DNA of 64,000 nucleotides, taken from Frigoribacterium endophyticum. Lineage in GTDB: Bacteria > Actinomycetota > Actinomycetes > Actinomycetales > Microbacteriaceae. Below the pieces are notes generated by a model. That model made no database searches. It was given only the letters and a program-made list of their open reading frames with translations, and was not told where the DNA came from. The stretch spans positions 119,416 to 183,415 of the forward strand of contig NZ_JAAOYV010000002.1 of NCBI RefSeq assembly GCF_011759585.1. Direction: 5' to 3'. Shown one piece after another: positions 1 through 9,201 of the stretch; within the stretch, counting starts at the first letter, position 1, and every line of letters begins with the position of its first letter. A program made the position numbers and the translations under genes.

Positions 1-2
1 GC

Positions 3-395
3 GTGCTCCCCGGGTTCGTGGACCAGCTGCGCCGCGACGCGTCCACGTACGCCCGGGCGTCGTCGACGAGCATCCGGGGGTGGATCGCCGACACGGTCGT
101 CGGCGTCGCGGCCGTCGTCGTGCTCGGGGCCGTCGTCGGAGGCGCCGCCTCGGCCACGCACGCCGTCGCGCTGGCCACGGGGTCGCCCGTGCTGGAGTGG
201 GGCATCTGGCCCGACGGCTGGGCCGAGCTGTGGATCGCCACGGGCGTGCTCACCCTGGGCGTGGCGGCGATCGTCGCCCTGTGGTCCGCGGCGGCCCTGG
301 CCGCCCGGCTGCCCGAGGTGATCGCGGACCGGCGCCGGCGAGCGCGCCGCTCGCCTCGCCGCGACGGCAGCCGCAGCGCCGGCGGCCGCGGCTAG
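3..395 (+). CDS. Two-helix membrane protein, possibly truncated by the window edge
   Basis: The reading frame opens with GTG at the third base of the window, so the true start may lie outside it. The visible 130 residues carry two hydrophobic segments (about residues 30-57 and 74-100) and end in an Arg/Ser-rich basic tail, which suggests a cytoplasmic C terminus. The frame ends 10 bases before the next gene. No family is recognised. It is probably the end of a small integral membrane protein. Confidence 0.55.
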   Translation: MLPGFVDQLRRDASTYARASSTSIRGWIADTVVGVAAVVVLGAVVGGAASATHAVALATGSPVLEWGIWPDGWAELWIATGVLTLGVAAIVALWSAAALAARLPEVIADRRRRARRSPRRDGSRSAGGRG

Positions 396-405
396 GGTCG
401 GCAGG

Positions 406-975
406 GTGACCGAGCACACGCAGGACGGTGCGATCATCGTCCGCCTCTTCCCTGGCCACGCCGGCACCGTGATCTGGTCCGGCGGGCCCGTGCCGTACGA
501 CGAGGCTGGCCTGTCGCCGCTGCTGGAGGCCGACCTCCGAGCCTGGGAGGCGTTCCACCGCGCCCGGCTCGACCCTGACCTGGCCCCCCACGCCCCGGAC
601 GACGAGGACGAGTTCGCCACCACCGGCGCGGCCGTGGCCGCTCGACTGGCGGACGAGCTCGGGAGCCGGTTCGAGGTGCACCACATCCACCGCGGCCGCG
701 AGGTGCTCAGGTCGACCGAGCCGCCGACGAACCCAGGCGCTGCGCGCGCACTGCGCACGCGCGCCCGACGCCAGGCGTCGGAGGCACGGGCGGTCGTCGA
801 GGAGCTGGGCGGCGGCGCGTGGTTCGCGTACTCGCCGGCCTCGGGCAACCGCTTCTACCCCGGGCGCGGGGCGGTGGACGCGGCAGACGTCGGCCCTGAC
901 GACGTCGAGGTGCGCGACGCCGACCTGCGCGACCTCGACCGCGGCGGCCACGACGACGACGTCGCCGGCGGGTGA
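406..975 (+). CDS. Hypothetical acidic protein, 189 aa
   Basis: No family is recognised. The protein is soluble, acidic and rich in Asp/Glu, with an Arg-rich stretch near residues 107-120 and an Asp/Gly-rich tail. The GTG start has no Shine-Dalgarno sequence, but a TAGGGT hexamer sits at 393-398, seven bases before it. That is the spacing of a leaderless actinobacterial promoter and supports this start. It follows the preceding membrane protein closely on the same strand. Confidence 0.6.
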   Translation: MTEHTQDGAIIVRLFPGHAGTVIWSGGPVPYDEAGLSPLLEADLRAWEAFHRARLDPDLAPHAPDDEDEFATTGAAVAARLADELGSRFEVHHIHRGREVLRSTEPPTNPGAARALRTRARRQASEARAVVEELGGGAWFAYSPASGNRFYPGRGAVDAADVGPDDVEVRDADLRDLDRGGHDDDVAGG

Positions 976-993
976 CACCGTGACCCACCCCCG

Positions 994-2349
994 CTAGAGG
1001 AACCCACCCGCCCACTCCGTCTCGAGGTCCGGGTAGACGCGCAGCGCCGCGGCCGGCACGACCTCCCAGGTGCGACGGTCCTCCTCCGAGAACCGCATCT
1101 CGGCCATGGCGGGGTACTCGCCGGCCAGGCCTCGGGGCCACTGGTCGAACGGGTGGTCGTGGTCGCGCTGAGCCGTCCCCGACGCGCACAGGGCGTCGCG
1201 CTGCTCCGACGACAGGGGCCGGAGGACGCCCGCGCCCTCGAGCCACTCGACGACGAGCCCGAGGCTCTCCTCGGCCCGGGCCTGGTCGGCGCCCGTGACC
1301 GCCCGCCAGCGGAGCTCGGCCTGGAGGGCCGTCTCCGCCGCGCCCACCGACGCCAGCCACGGCATGGTGAGGGCCGGGGCGAACGGGTCCCGGCCGTTGA
1401 CGGTCGCGGCCGTGAGCGGGGCGTCGGTGATCTCGACCAGCAGCCGGGCCTCGGCCGCCGAGAACCACTCGGCGACGTCGTCGGCGAGCGCCGGGTACGC
1501 GATGGTCGCCCTCCCCGCGGCCACGCTCGCCCGCTGCCGGGGGATCGTGCGGTCGCGGAGCGCGAGCGACGGCCGGTCGAGCCCCAGGTCGGCGGCGAGC
1601 TGCTCGACGCGCCCCTTCAGGTCGTCCCGGATCGTCAGGACGGCGAGCAGGTCGGCCCCGATCGGGTCGGGCACGTCCCAGTCGAGCACCGGGGTGCCGC
1701 GGGGCACGGGGAACGAGCCGGGGCAGCCGATCCGCACGACGAGGTCGGCCGCCCGCACCGGTGCCGCCATCACCTTCGCCGGCACCTGCTCCGTCTCGAC
1801 GGGGGCCTTGTCCATCCCCATCACGACCACCACGTCCCCCTGCACGAGCGGGCTCACGCGCCCCTCCTGCGGCGAGACGCCCCGGGCCTCGACCAGGAAC
1901 ACCGCCCCGTCGAGCGCCCGCAGGTACGCGGCCGCCATGACGCTCCGCCCGATGCCCCGAGGGCTCACGACCATCACACGCGGGATGCGGTCGCCGTCGA
2001 GGAGGGCCGCGAAGGAGGCGCGTTGCGCGGCGCTGAGGCGAGGTCGCCCCGGTGCGGCGGCGCCCCGGGCCGCGGCGGCGGCGCGCCGACGGACGGCCCC
2101 GATGAAGCGGATCTCACGGGCGTACAGCACCCCGAACGCGACGGAGAACCCGAGGCACAGGAGGGCGCCGACGTACCCGAGGACGACGCGGAACCAGAGC
2201 GCCCCCGCGACCGGCCAGCCCGCCGCGAGCTGCGCCCGCTGCTCGACGTCGGGGAAGAGCCAGGCGTCGGTGCTGATCACGGCCACGACGACGGCCATGA
2301 CGGGGAAGACGGGGAGGCACCACAGCATCGCGCGCTGCGCCTCGGTCAC
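994..2349 (-). CDS. Membrane-anchored protein with a degenerate LMW-phosphatase/ArsC-like domain
   Basis: The frame is open to 2508, but the extra N terminus is Arg/Gly-rich filler; GTG at 2349 puts the first hydrophobic segment near the start (451 aa). Two membrane segments (about residues 8-28 and 45-77) are followed by a cytoplasmic domain that matches the arsenate-reductase/low-molecular-weight tyrosine phosphatase fold. It has a P-loop-like segment at 129-136 (SPRGIGRS), a GCPGSFPVPRGTPVLDWD segment and the Asp-Pro of the general acid. The P-loop nucleophile, Cys in CX5RS, is Ser129 here, so thiol chemistry is not expected. The C-terminal ~200 residues are unrecognised. It may be a pseudoenzyme that senses or binds an anion or phosphotyrosine. 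Confidence 0.65.
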   Translation of the reverse strand: MTEAQRAMLWCLPVFPVMAVVVAVISTDAWLFPDVEQRAQLAAGWPVAGALWFRVVLGYVGALLCLGFSVAFGVLYAREIRFIGAVRRRAAAAARGAAAPGRPRLSAAQRASFAALLDGDRIPRVMVVSPRGIGRSVMAAAYLRALDGAVFLVEARGVSPQEGRVSPLVQGDVVVVMGMDKAPVETEQVPAKVMAAPVRAADLVVRIGCPGSFPVPRGTPVLDWDVPDPIGADLLAVLTIRDDLKGRVEQLAADLGLDRPSLALRDRTIPRQRASVAAGRATIAYPALADDVAEWFSAAEARLLVEITDAPLTAATVNGRDPFAPALTMPWLASVGAAETALQAELRWRAVTGADQARAEESLGLVVEWLEGAGVLRPLSSEQRDALCASGTAQRDHDHPFDQWPRGLAGEYPAMAEMRFSEEDRRTWEVVPAAALRVYPDLETEWAGGFL

Positions 2350-2520
2350 GACGGCTGCCCTGGTGACGTCACGACGACCTGCCCTCCCCCTGCGGCAGGA
2401 CCCGCGCCTCCCCCCGGACGATCCTGGCGGAGGCGCCCGCCCCGGTCGATCCCGCGTCAGGGGGCCATCCACCGGCGCCACCGGGACGACGCGCTCCGAC
2501 GAGACCACCGGAGCGGAGGG

Positions 2521-3213
2521 TCAGCCCCAGATGCGGTCGACGATCGCGCCGAGCAGGTCGTCCGTCGGGTAGTTCGACTGGCGCACCGTGACGACGACGC
2601 CGTCGCGCACGAGGACGGTCTCGGCGAAGTCCGTGTCGTACTGCTGGTCCTTCGTCGTGTACTGGCACACGGTGCCGCCGAGGCGCTCCGAGCAGTCGTA
2701 GACGACGTCCGCGCCCCGCCGTTCGGTGTCGACCGTGGGGTCGGCGAGCCAGTCCAGGTAGGAGGCGGCGGCCGCGTCGTCCACCGTGGCCACGTCGACG
2801 AACAGGCCGGTGACGTCCGCCCGCGGGTCGCGCCAGCCGCAGGTCAGCTGCGTGGCGGCCACGACCGTCTCGTAGGGGTCGGCGCCCGCGGGTGCCGGGC
2901 TCGGCTGGAGCTGACCCGTCGGGCCCGTGAAGAAGTCAGGGTCGTTGAGCGGCGTCTCGCCCATCGTCGCGGCGTAGGTGGCCGGGTCGACGATGTCGGT
3001 GCAGTCCGTCGGGATCGACGCGACGGCGGGCTCCGCGGGCGTGGCCGACGGCGTGGGGGCAGGGGTCGCCGAGGCCGTGCTCGCCACGTCGGTCGCGGTC
3101 GGCGTCTCGTCCGGCGAGCCGTCCGCCCCCGTGCCGCACCCGGTCAGGGCGAGCGTGAGCGCCACGAGGGCGCCCGTCGTCGTGGCGGTCCAGGTCGCGC
3201 GTGCGTGCCTCAT
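2521..3213 (-). CDS. Secreted lipoprotein, 230 aa
   Basis: ATG at 3213 begins a classic lipoprotein signal: basic N terminus, hydrophobic stretch and lipobox LTGC with Cys26 as the lipidation site. A Thr/Pro/Ala linker (residues 30-65) leads to a ~160-residue extracellular domain containing four cysteines (in TDC, TCGW, YDC and VCQY), which probably form disulfides. It resembles the DUF3558-like lipoproteins of actinobacteria in size and style, but this is not certain. It lies downstream of the ABC transporter on the same strand, 59 bases away. Confidence 0.7.
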   Translation of the reverse strand: MRHARATWTATTTGALVALTLALTGCGTGADGSPDETPTATDVASTASATPAPTPSATPAEPAVASIPTDCTDIVDPATYAATMGETPLNDPDFFTGPTGQLQPSPAPAGADPYETVVAATQLTCGWRDPRADVTGLFVDVATVDDAAAASYLDWLADPTVDTERRGADVVYDCSERLGGTVCQYTTKDQQYDTDFAETVLVRDGVVVTVRQSNYPTDDLLGAIVDRIWG

Positions 3214-3272
3214 GGTGTCCCCCTCCGGACCGACCGCGCCGGGCGTGCCCCGTCCGTGGTCGTGCGTCGACC

Positions 3273-5177
3273 TTACCGAGGCTCGGTCACCGCGTCCTCG
3301 TCGGCAGCGACGTCCACCTGCACGGCGAACTGCGTCCGGTGCAGCTCCTCGTAGCGGCCGGCGGCGGCCAGCAGCTCCTCGTGCGTGCCGCGCTCGACGA
3401 TCGAGCCGTCCTCGACCACCAGGATGAGGTCGGCGCTGCGGATCGTGGAGAGGCGGTGGGCGATGACCATCGCCGTCCGCCCCTCGAGCGCCTCGCTGAG
3501 CGCGGCCTGCACCGCCGCCTCCGACGTGCTGTCCAGCGCCGCCGTCGCCTCGTCGAGGATGACGACCTGCGGCCGGGCGAGCAGCAGCCTCGCGATGGTC
3601 ATGCGCTGGCGCTCGCCGCCGGAGAGCCGGTAACCCCGCTCCCCCACCATCGTGTCGAGCTGGTCGGGCAGCGAGCGGACGAGCGGCTCGAGCCGCGCCC
3701 GACGGACGGCGTCCCACACCTCGTCCTCGGTCGCCTCCGGCCTCGCGAGCCGCAGGTTCGACAGGATCGTCTCGTGGAACAGGTGGCCGTCCTGGGTCAC
3801 CATCCCCAGGGTGTGCCTCAGGGAGGCGAAGGTCACGTCGCGGACGTCGGCCCCGGCCAGGCGCACGGCACCGCCGTCGACGTCGTAGAGGCGCGAGAGC
3901 AGCTGGGCGATCGTCGACTTGCCCGCCCCGGAGGTGCCGACGAGCGCGACGGTCTGGCCCGGCTCGATGCGGAACGACACCCCGTGCAGCACCTCGTCGC
4001 CGCCCCTCGTGTCGAGCGTGGAGACCTCCTCGAGGGAGGCGAGCGACACCTTGTCGGCGGACGGGTACGCGAAGCGGACGTCGTCGAACTCGACGCTCAC
4101 CGGGCCCTCGGGCACGGTGGCGGCGTCGGCCTTCTCCCGGATGAGCGGTTCGAGGTCGAGCACCTCGAAGACGCGCTCGAAGCTGACCACCGCGCTCATG
4201 ATCTCCACCCGCGCGTTCGCGAGGCCGGTCAGCGGCACGTAGAGGCGGGTGAGGAGCAGCGCCAGGGTGACGACCTCGCCGGTGTCGAGTTGGCCGGCGA
4301 GCGCGAGGGCGCCGCCGAGCCCGTACACGAGCGCGAGGGCCAGGGCGGAGACGAGCGTCAGGGCGGTGACGAAGACGAACTGCAGCAGCGCGGTCCGCAC
4401 CCCGATGTCGCGGACGCGGGCGGCGCGGACACGGAACTCCGCCGACTCCTCGTCCGGGCGGCCGAACAGCTTGACGAGGGTGGCGCCGGGCGCGGAGAAG
4501 CGCTCGGTCATCTGCGTGCTCATCGCGGAGTTGTGGTCGGCGGCCTCGCGTCGGAGCGCGGCGAGGCGACTGCCCATGCGTCGCGCGGGGACCAGGAAGA
4601 TCGGCAGCATGACCACCGCGAGGACGGTCACGAGCCACGACGTGCTCAGCATCACGATCAGGGTCAGGACGAGTGCCACGACGTTCGTGACGACGCCGGA
4701 CAGCGTGCCGCTGAAGGCCTGCTGGGCGCCGATCACGTCGTTGTTGAGACGGCTGACGAGGGCGCCCGTCCGGGTGCGGGTGAAGAACGCGATCGGCATC
4801 TTCTGCACGTGGTCGAAGACGGCGGTGCGGAGGTCGAGGATCACGCCCTCCCCGATCCGGGCCGAGTACCACCGCGTGACGAGCGAGACGCCGGCGTCGG
4901 CGACCGCCACGACCCCGATGAGGACGGCGAGCCGCACGATCGTGGAGACGTCGCCCCGCGCGACGATGACGTCGACCACGCGGCCGGCCAGCACCGGCGT
5001 CGCGACCGCGAGGAAGGCCCCGACCACCGAGAGGCTGATGAAGAGCACCAGCTTCGACCGGTAGGGCACCGCGAACGTCATGATGCGCCGGACGGACGCC
5101 CGCGAGATGCCGTGCGCGCCGTCGCGAGCGGACGAGATCTTGTAGAGCGAGCTCCAGGCCGCGCCTTCCATGCTCAT
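3273..5177 (-). CDS. ABC exporter with fused transmembrane and ATPase domains
   Basis: The 634-residue half-transporter has the usual layout: six membrane helices in residues 40-330 and a nucleotide-binding domain from about 360 to 600. Walker A is GTSGAGKS at 414-421, the signature LSGGERQR is near 520, Walker B is VVILDEA, and the H-loop histidine is in AHRLSTIR. The ATG at 5177 has GGAAGGA just upstream. A two-chain exporter would be formed by homodimerisation; the substrate is unknown (drug, lipid or peptide). It is divergent from a MerR regulator across 171 bases, so control by that regulator is likely. A 15-residue insertion before the Walker A strand (about 378-393) is unusual. Confidence 0.88.
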   Translation of the reverse strand: MSMEGAAWSSLYKISSARDGAHGISRASVRRIMTFAVPYRSKLVLFISLSVVGAFLAVATPVLAGRVVDVIVARGDVSTIVRLAVLIGVVAVADAGVSLVTRWYSARIGEGVILDLRTAVFDHVQKMPIAFFTRTRTGALVSRLNNDVIGAQQAFSGTLSGVVTNVVALVLTLIVMLSTSWLVTVLAVVMLPIFLVPARRMGSRLAALRREAADHNSAMSTQMTERFSAPGATLVKLFGRPDEESAEFRVRAARVRDIGVRTALLQFVFVTALTLVSALALALVYGLGGALALAGQLDTGEVVTLALLLTRLYVPLTGLANARVEIMSAVVSFERVFEVLDLEPLIREKADAATVPEGPVSVEFDDVRFAYPSADKVSLASLEEVSTLDTRGGDEVLHGVSFRIEPGQTVALVGTSGAGKSTIAQLLSRLYDVDGGAVRLAGADVRDVTFASLRHTLGMVTQDGHLFHETILSNLRLARPEATEDEVWDAVRRARLEPLVRSLPDQLDTMVGERGYRLSGGERQRMTIARLLLARPQVVILDEATAALDSTSEAAVQAALSEALEGRTAMVIAHRLSTIRSADLILVVEDGSIVERGTHEELLAAAGRYEELHRTQFAVQVDVAADEDAVTEPR

Positions 5178-5348
5178 GGCTGTTCCTTCCGTCGGTACCA
5201 GGCTCAACCTAGACGTCGGGCGACGCTCGACTCGCAGCCGACCGAGCCAGGAGGAGTCGCGGCCTGACCGAGGCGGGGTTGCACCTGCCGCAGCGTCATG
5301 TGGTCTGCTCGGAGCACGTCCCGTCCCGCCCGCCCCGAGAGGTCCGCC

Positions 5349-6239
5349 GTGCACTCCCTCCCGACTCCGCCCCGTCAGGTCATGATCGGCGACGCCGCAG
5401 CGTTCGTCGGCACCACTCCCCGGGCCATCCGCCACTGGCACGAGGTCGGCCTCCTCCCGGAGCGCGAGCGGGGCAGCGACGGCCGACGCCGGTACGGCTA
5501 CGCCGAGATCATCCGGCTGCTCTGGATCCGACGGATGGCCGACGCCGGGATCGCCCTCGACGACGTCCGCGACGCGTTCACCGACGCCGCACCGGGCGGG
5601 GTCGAGGGCGAGGTCGCGAGCGTCCTCGCCCGGCTGGAGGACAGCCTGGCGGCGCAGGAGGCCGAGCTGCGGCGGAAGCGGGCCGCGGTGCAGCGCATGC
5701 GCGCCCGCGGCGACCGCCTGGGGCTGCTCGACGACATCGTCTCCGACCGCCTCCAGGCCGCACCCGAGGGCTCGCTGCGCCAGGACGACCTCGACACGCT
5801 GCTCGTCACCGAGCGCATCTTCGGTCCGCTCGGAGCGGTCGCGCAGGCTGGCCGGTTCCTCACGCTGGCCCTCCACCCCGAGCTGCGCGCCGAGTCCGAC
5901 CGCGTCGACGCCGCGGAGGAGTCCCTCGACGACACGGTCGCCGTCGACGACCCGCGGGTGGCCCGCGTGGCGGCCGAGCGGCACGCCTTCGAGACCACGC
6001 TCATGCGGGTCATCGAGGAGTCCGGTCAGCTGGAGGAGGACGACGCCATCTTCGACGCCTGGGAGGAACTGCACCCACAGGGGGACGCGGACGTGGCGCC
6101 CGACCGGGTCGGGAGCTCGCAGGGCAGGAGCGCGGCGGAGATAATCCGGAGCCTGCCCTCCGACTTCTCTCCGGCCCGCCTGCGCTGCAGCGAGCTGGCG
6201 GTGCAGCTGGGGGCGTCGGCGGCGGCCTCGGCGCCCTGA
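5349..6239 (+). CDS. MerR-family transcriptional regulator
   Basis: Residues about 10-75 are a MerR DNA-binding domain (FVGTTPRAIRHWHEVGLLP, then a wing with RRYGYAEIIRLLWIRRM), followed by a coiled-coil (RLEDSLAAQEAELRRKRAAV) and a ~180-residue effector region without paired cysteines. It is therefore more likely to bind an organic ligand than a metal or oxidant. GTG at 5349 is chosen because GAGAGG lies seven bases upstream; ATG at 5382 is possible. It is divergent from the ABC exporter, so it probably controls that gene. Confidence 0.8.
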   Translation: MHSLPTPPRQVMIGDAAAFVGTTPRAIRHWHEVGLLPERERGSDGRRRYGYAEIIRLLWIRRMADAGIALDDVRDAFTDAAPGGVEGEVASVLARLEDSLAAQEAELRRKRAAVQRMRARGDRLGLLDDIVSDRLQAAPEGSLRQDDLDTLLVTERIFGPLGAVAQAGRFLTLALHPELRAESDRVDAAEESLDDTVAVDDPRVARVAAERHAFETTLMRVIEESGQLEEDDAIFDAWEELHPQGDADVAPDRVGSSQGRSAAEIIRSLPSDFSPARLRCSELAVQLGASAAASAP

Positions 6240-6397
6240 GCCAGGCATGCGTCGGGGTCTGCTGAGGCCAGACCGGCCGTGACGACCCGTCAGGGGGACC
6301 ACGCCAGGGCCTCCCTCACACGGCGGGTCCGGTGTTCCGTGGACGACAGGACCCCGACGAGCGGCCCTCGCACGACACGACGGACAGGAGCACCACC

Positions 6398-6739
6398 ATG
6401 GCCGACCAGCCGACGCAGATCGGGGGCGGGCGCCGCACGTTCGGGGACTTCGCCCCGAAGCTCGCCGCCCTCACCGACGACGTCCTCTTCGAGGACGTCT
6501 GGAACCGCCCCGAGCTCTCCGCCCGAGACCGGAGCCTCGTCACCGTCGCCGTCCTCGCCGCCGGCGGGCACACGGGGCAGCTCGACTTCCACCTGGGCCG
6601 CGCCGTCGAGAACGGCCTCACCCGGGAGGAGCTGATCGAGGCGATCACCCACGTGACCCTCTACGCCGGCTGGCCGAACGGCATGGCAGCGATGGGCGTC
6701 GCGAAGGAGCACTTCACCGACGAACAGGAGTCAGCATGA
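6398..6739 (+). CDS. Carboxymuconolactone decarboxylase-family protein
   Basis: This 113-residue protein is a single all-helical CMD domain with the typical blocks RDRSLVTVAVLAAGGHTGQL, FHLGRAVENGLT and THVTLYAGWPN. There is no CxxC pair as in AhpD, so it belongs to the gamma-carboxymuconolactone-decarboxylase side of the family, not the peroxidase side. The start at 6398 has AGGAG seven bases upstream. It overlaps the following cupin gene by ATGA, so the two are translationally coupled. CMD-cupin pairs often act on small quinones or lactones; the substrate here is unknown. Confidence 0.83.
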   Translation: MADQPTQIGGGRRTFGDFAPKLAALTDDVLFEDVWNRPELSARDRSLVTVAVLAAGGHTGQLDFHLGRAVENGLTREELIEAITHVTLYAGWPNGMAAMGVAKEHFTDEQESA

Positions 6740-7158
6740 ACATCGAACCCGCCGCCCCCACGACCAAGAACCCCCCCGAGCAGTTCGCCGGCGACGTCTG
6801 GCTCGACCCGATCGCGATGCCGCACGAGGACGGCCAGCACATGGTCGTCGCCACCGTGAGGTTCGCACCCGGCGCCCGCACCGCCTGGCACTCGCACGAG
6901 AAGGGCCAGTACCTCCGCGTCACCGCCGGCGTCGGCCGCTTCGGCACCCGCGACGGGCAGGTCGTCGACGTCCACCCCGGGCAGACGATCTACACCCCGC
7001 CCGGCCAGGAGCACTTCCACGCCGCCGCCCCCGGGGTGTTCATGGAGCACCTCGCGATGCTCGAGAACGGCGACGACCCCTCCGCCACCACCACGTGGCT
7101 CGAGCACGTCACCGACGCCCAGTTCACCGGTCAGCGCGGCGAGGGCGGCTCGAACTAG
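6736..7158 (+). CDS. Cupin-domain protein
   Basis: A 140-residue single-domain cupin. Metal-ligand positions are visible in WHSHEKGQYLRV (His, His, Glu or Gln) and in QEHFHAAAP of the second cupin motif, with the conserved PG in GQTIYTPPGQEH. This is the common (R)-x-cupin layout that sits beside CMD-domain genes. It is translationally coupled to the CMD gene by a 4-base overlap, and AGGAG lies upstream of its ATG. It probably shares a small-molecule detoxification role with its partner. Confidence 0.83.
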   Translation: MNIEPAAPTTKNPPEQFAGDVWLDPIAMPHEDGQHMVVATVRFAPGARTAWHSHEKGQYLRVTAGVGRFGTRDGQVVDVHPGQTIYTPPGQEHFHAAAPGVFMEHLAMLENGDDPSATTTWLEHVTDAQFTGQRGEGGSN

Positions 7159-7267
7159 CCTCGCGGCCACGCGTCGGATCGCACCCCGGGGCGGTCGCGC
7201 AGGACCTCCCGGTCGTCGAGGAGCAGAGCGCGCCAGCTACGGTGGCGATCAGCACGAGAGGACGACC

Positions 7268-7738
7268 ATGAGCTGGACCATCACGCGGACACGCTTCGAC
7301 CACCCGGACGCCGACGGCCTCCGCCGAGCCCAGCGGGTCGAGCTCGACGCCCGCTACGGCAGCGACGACCACGAGCCCGGCACGCCGCCGTCGGCGACCG
7401 ACGTCCCGGTGTTCCTCGTCGCGCGGGCGGACGACGGTCGACCGATCGCGTGCGGAGGGCTGCGGCCCTTGGCCGACACGGTGGTGGGACCGGCCACCGT
7501 CGAGGTGAAACGGATGTACGTCGTGCCCGACGCGCGGGGGTCGGGGGTGGCGTCCGGGCTCCTGAGGGCCCTCGAGGACGCCGCGCGCGAGCTGGGCACG
7601 CGACAGGTCGCCCTCGAGACGGGCACGCTCCAGCCGGACGCGATCCGCTTCTACGAGCGAGAGGGCTACACGCGCATCCCCCTGTTCGGCCCCTACGTCG
7701 GGTCACCCGAGTCCGTCTGCTTCGCGCGGGCCCTCTGA
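7268..7738 (+). CDS. GNAT-family N-acetyltransferase
   Basis: A 156-residue GNAT domain. The central strand VEVKRMYVVPDARGSG is followed by the acetyl-CoA pyrophosphate loop (RGSGVAS) and helix GLLRALEDAARELG; the final strand-helix is TGTLQPDAIRFYEREGYTRIP. The ATG is preceded by AGAGGACGACC, and a TACGGT hexamer lies at 7238-7243 as a plausible -10. It is a stand-alone gene, and the substrate cannot be told from sequence. Confidence 0.8.
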   Translation: MSWTITRTRFDHPDADGLRRAQRVELDARYGSDDHEPGTPPSATDVPVFLVARADDGRPIACGGLRPLADTVVGPATVEVKRMYVVPDARGSGVASGLLRALEDAARELGTRQVALETGTLQPDAIRFYEREGYTRIPLFGPYVGSPESVCFARAL

Positions 7739-7767
7739 GCCTCCCCGCCGACCGACTCGCACCCAGG

Positions 7768-9201
7768 TCAGGCCGGGGTCGACCTCAGCAGTCGGGTCAC
7801 CGCGATCATCGCTCCGCCCACCACGGCGGGGATGCCGCCGCCGGGGTGCACCGACGCGCCGACCCGCCACAGCCAGGGCCGCCACGGGTCGTTGTACGAC
7901 GGGCGGTGGAACGGGCCGCTCAGCCACGGCGGACGCGCGGCTCCGTACAGGGCGCCGTGCGGCTCGCCGCCCGTGCCGTAGTACTGCGGATCGAGCACCA
8001 GCTGCTCGTCGAGGAGGTCGGTGAGGGGCCCGTCGAGCCCCATCGCCGCTGAGACCCGGTCGACCTCGCGTCGCACGAAGGGGTGCTCCGCGGTGTAGCG
8101 ACCGCCGTCGGCGGGCGCGGTGAGCAGGATGCCGACGGTGCTGCGCTGGTTGGGGTAGACCTCACCGGCGCGGTACTGGTTGACGAACACCATGGTGTCG
8201 GCGGGCTCGTCGCCCGCTTCGAGGCTGCGGTGGAGCGCCGCGGGCTTCGTCGGCAGCACCACGCCGTGCGTCGGGAAGTCCGCCGGCAGCTCCTCCCGCA
8301 GCACGCCGTACACGGCGACGGCGGAGCAGGAGAGGGCACGGGGGCGCAGACGGGGCAGCGTCGGCAGGCGGGACGGGCCGGTCAGCGTCGCGAGCCGGTC
8401 GGCGTCCAGGGCACTGACGACGAGGTCGGCGGCGTGGTGCCCGAGCTCGGTGGTGACGGATCCGCGCTCGATGCGGGTGACGGCCTCGCCGGTGCGCACC
8501 TCGACCCCGGCCGCCTCCGCCAGCCGACCCAGCGCGAGCACGACCTCGTACACGCCGCCGCGCGGCACCCAGGCCCCGGTCTCGGCCATGATCGCCGGCA
8601 TGCTGGCGTACAGGGCGGGGGTGCGCGAGGGCGAGACGCCCGCGTTGAGGGTGTGGATCGCGATGATCTCGCGCAGACCGTCCGGCAGCCACGGCAGGCC
8701 GTCGAGGTAGGCGCGGGTGGTGAGGCGCGAGCCGTAGACAGCCAGCAGCCGGCGCAGGGCCGGCAGGGCAGCGCGGTCGAGCGGGTCGGAGAGCAGCAGC
8801 TCGGTCACGTCGTCGGCGAGGGGCGCGTGCAGGTCGGAGAAGCGTCGCCAGGCGGGGTACCAGGGGTGCCCGGGCGCGACCGGCAGCGAGGTCTCCTCGC
8901 CGTCGTGGTAGTAGCGCCCCACCTCGGGCATGCGCACGAGGTCGAGGTGGCCGTCGTCACGGGCGCGGTCGGGAGCACGCCCGCCGTCGCCGAGCCGCCG
9001 CAGCAGCTCGTCCCACACGGCGGGGAAGGTCACCAGCGACGGACCGGTGTCGATGCGGTCCTCCCCCAGCTGGATGCGACGGCTCTTGCCGCCGAGCTCG
9101 GCCGAGGCCTCGAGCAGGGTGACGCGGTGCCCCGCGTGGGCGAGCAGCGCGGCGGCGGTGAGCCCGCCGATCCCGCCGCCGACGACGACCACGCGGCTCA
9201 C
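7768..9201 (-). CDS. CrtI/CrtD-family carotenoid desaturase
   Basis: A 477-residue FAD-dependent oxidoreductase of the phytoene-desaturase family. The N terminus is a dinucleotide-binding motif (VVVGGGIGGLTAAALLAHAG), then GGKSRRIQ and DTGPSLVTFP, and the C terminus has the family hallmark GASVHPGGGIPAVVGGAM. Its GTG start overlaps the stop of the lycopene elongase gene (GTGA), so the pair is one operon. In haloarchaea a CrtI-like 3,4-desaturase (CrtD) works with the elongase LyeJ on C50 bacterioruberin; by context this may be the equivalent step, though a lycopene-forming CrtI cannot be excluded. Confidence 0.8.
   Translation of the reverse strand: MSRVVVVGGGIGGLTAAALLAHAGHRVTLLEASAELGGKSRRIQLGEDRIDTGPSLVTFPAVWDELLRRLGDGGRAPDRARDDGHLDLVRMPEVGRYYHDGEETSLPVAPGHPWYPAWRRFSDLHAPLADDVTELLLSDPLDRAALPALRRLLAVYGSRLTTRAYLDGLPWLPDGLREIIAIHTLNAGVSPSRTPALYASMPAIMAETGAWVPRGGVYEVVLALGRLAEAAGVEVRTGEAVTRIERGSVTTELGHHAADLVVSALDADRLATLTGPSRLPTLPRLRPRALSCSAVAVYGVLREELPADFPTHGVVLPTKPAALHRSLEAGDEPADTMVFVNQYRAGEVYPNQRSTVGILLTAPADGGRYTAEHPFVRREVDRVSAAMGLDGPLTDLLDEQLVLDPQYYGTGGEPHGALYGAARPPWLSGPFHRPSYNDPWRPWLWRVGASVHPGGGIPAVVGGAMIAVTRLLRSTPA

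Noticed and set aside
7175..7190. A GATCGCACCCCGGGG sequence resembling the array repeat, after the cupin gene
   Set aside because: It matches only the two ends and lacks the CTA centre; it is far from the array and lies in core-like sequence. Treated as chance.
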